A stretch of DNA of 64,000 nt, taken from the NCBI RefSeq assembly GCF_002251085.2, contig NZ_NOJZ02000013.1, forward strand, positions 1 through 64,000, given 5' to 3'. The stretch comes from Romboutsia maritimum (GTDB lineage Bacteria; Bacillota; Clostridia; Peptostreptococcales; Peptostreptococcaceae). Positions 63,002-64,000 of the stretch are shown one piece after another. The stretch's first letter is position 1; every line of letters begins with the position of its first letter. The position numbers were made by a program, and so were the translations under genes. Under the pieces are notes generated by a model. That model was not told the DNA's origin. It was given only the letters and a program-made list of their open reading frames with translations, and ran no database searches.

Positions 63002-64000
63002 AAGAATTATCTCCCTTATCCACAAGCTTTAATAATAAGCTATTTAAAATACTATCTTGAATATATCCATTTACACTATATTCACTCTTATATGCATAAA
63101 TTTTTTGAGTATTTTGTAATAAATTATATATCATATTATATAAATAATATTTTTTATTACTTTCTTCTATTGAATCACTATACACTTTTTTCTCTTTAAA
63201 TGATTTTTTTAATACTACTGCATTACTTATATCTTTTTCAATTTTCATATTCCATGCGTTACTTCCTATATCCACCCAAATGTGAATTGGTCTATACATA
63301 TTTGATGATATATATGAATAAGGATTTGTTAAAATTATTCCATCACGTTCTTTAAATTCCTCGATTTCATTTGTTCCATAAAAATCATTTATAGTTGTTT
63401 TTAATGCCTCTATGAATATTTTTTCTTTTTCCTTTTTTTTATCTAATTCTAATAAATTTATGTTTTCTGTAAAAACTTCACTTTCCATTATTATATTCTT
63501 ACATATTTTTACATTTAGTTTTCCCTCATTTAAATTCAACATTTTATCTATATAAAACTGCATTATAAATTCATTAATTCTTAAATTACTTTCTTTCTTT
63601 TCTTTTATATATTCCAATATATCTATAAAATTCGAATCTTTTTCTTTATTTTTAAACATCTTAAATGCTTGTATTTTATTCACATTAAATATAGTTTGTA
63701 TAAAACTTATATAATCTTCTTCCCTTATTAATTCTAAATAGTCATAAAAAATGCATGTTGCTGTTACTATTGCATTCGCATATGTATAATCAATAAATTT
63801 TTTATCTTTTTTAGTATTATATACATTTATATCATAATCATTTAATATCATTTTTACCTGATAATCTAGAATTGTATTATTTACAGGAGTAATTATTGCT
63901 ATATTTTTAGATTTTTCTCCATTATTAATTAAACTAATTATTTTTTTACACAATTCTCCTATCATTTCACTATATAATTGACTAGATTGATTTAAAATTA
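62994..64000 (-). CDS. SF1-helicase-like protein, C-terminal part (5' end beyond the window)
   Basis: The reading frame is open through the right window edge (the last upstream residues are ILNQSSQLYSE before MIGEL), so the true start lies beyond 64000 and only about 335 C-terminal residues are seen. The region begins GEKSKNIAIITPVNNTILDYQVKMIL, typical of the second RecA-like domain of SF1 helicases of the UvrD/AddA kind, then is mostly helical and poorly conserved. No nuclease motif or Cys cluster is seen in the visible part. It overlaps the next helicase gene by eight bases, so it leads the same operon. Its full domain set cannot be judged here. Confidence 0.7.
   Translation of the reverse strand, partial: ILNQSSQLYSEMIGELCKKIISLINNGEKSKNIAIITPVNNTILDYQVKMILNDYDINVYNTKKDKKFIDYTYANAIVTATCIFYDYLELIREEDYISFIQTIFNVNKIQAFKMFKNKEKDSNFIDILEYIKEKKESNLRINEFIMQFYIDKMLNLNEGKLNVKICKNIIMESEVFTENINLLELDKKKEKEKIFIEALKTTINDFYGTNEIEEFKERDGIILTNPYSYISSNMYRPIHIWVDIGSNAWNMKIEKDISNAVVLKKSFKEKKVYSDSIEESNKKYYLYNMIYNLLQNTQKIYAYKSEYSVNGYIQDSILNSLLLKLVDKGDNSYE

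Overview
The window is AT-rich, about a quarter G+C by eye, with strong AGGAGG-type ribosome binding sites. Most genes lie on the minus strand. The gene content points to an anaerobic, endospore-forming member of the Peptostreptococcaceae, close to Clostridioides, Paraclostridium or Paeniclostridium. The best evidence is a cysteine-rich exosporium protein that matches C. difficile CdeC as I remember it, from its opening MQDxKKNKRRM to its C-terminal Cys tail. A SpoVB-like flippase, a YtvI-type permease and a long-form urocanase agree with this. No prophage, insertion sequence, CRISPR array or rRNA operon is visible.

Layout: 1-5.9 kb holds the end of a secreted protein gene and a polA-coaE-lytic transglycosylase-peptide-binding lipoprotein operon. 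A tRNA-Leu(CAA) with its own promoter sits at 6.2 kb. 6.4-15.6 kb carries an acyl-ACP thioesterase, an AgrC/AgrA-like two-component pair, a phosphoesterase, an ABC exporter, mobB-moeA and a lipoprotein. 15.9-20.1 kb has a LysR regulator, an M18 aminopeptidase, a UPF0291 protein and a MocR regulator, with a structured palindrome between the first two. 20.2-27.3 kb is a probable spore-surface region: PHP phosphatase, SpoVB-like flippase, two related propeller-like proteins flanking cdeC, a 6S RNA that no ORF represents, and a protein with an acidic repeat tail. 27.4-33.9 kb is a complete hutHU-ftcD-hutI-fchA histidine-utilisation operon, with a LacI regulator upstream. 35.5-38.3 kb holds six small paralogous membrane proteins with Cys tails, one of only 59 codons, plus a lone acyl carrier protein. 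38.4-47.4 kb is housekeeping: NdpA, RluA, YfcC transporter, NAD kinase, YfcE, PepT, permease and CorC-like protein. A 650-bp gap at 47.4-48.1 kb has the signature of two tandem plus-strand small RNAs with C-rich loops. 48.1-64 kb is one long DNA end-processing and repair cluster: SF1-type protein (cut by the window edge), UvrD-like helicase, Fe-S RecB-type nuclease, addB, addA, sbcD, sbcC.

The main themes are spore surface and DNA-break processing. Eight genes (cdeC, the acidic-tail protein and all six Cys-tail paralogs) are preceded by AC-N15-17-CATA elements resembling sigma-K promoters. This suggests one late mother-cell regulon laid out on both sides of the histidine operon. The observations I would follow first are the Cys-tail family with its shared promoters, the tandem C-loop RNAs, and the extra helicase-nuclease layer in front of addBA.
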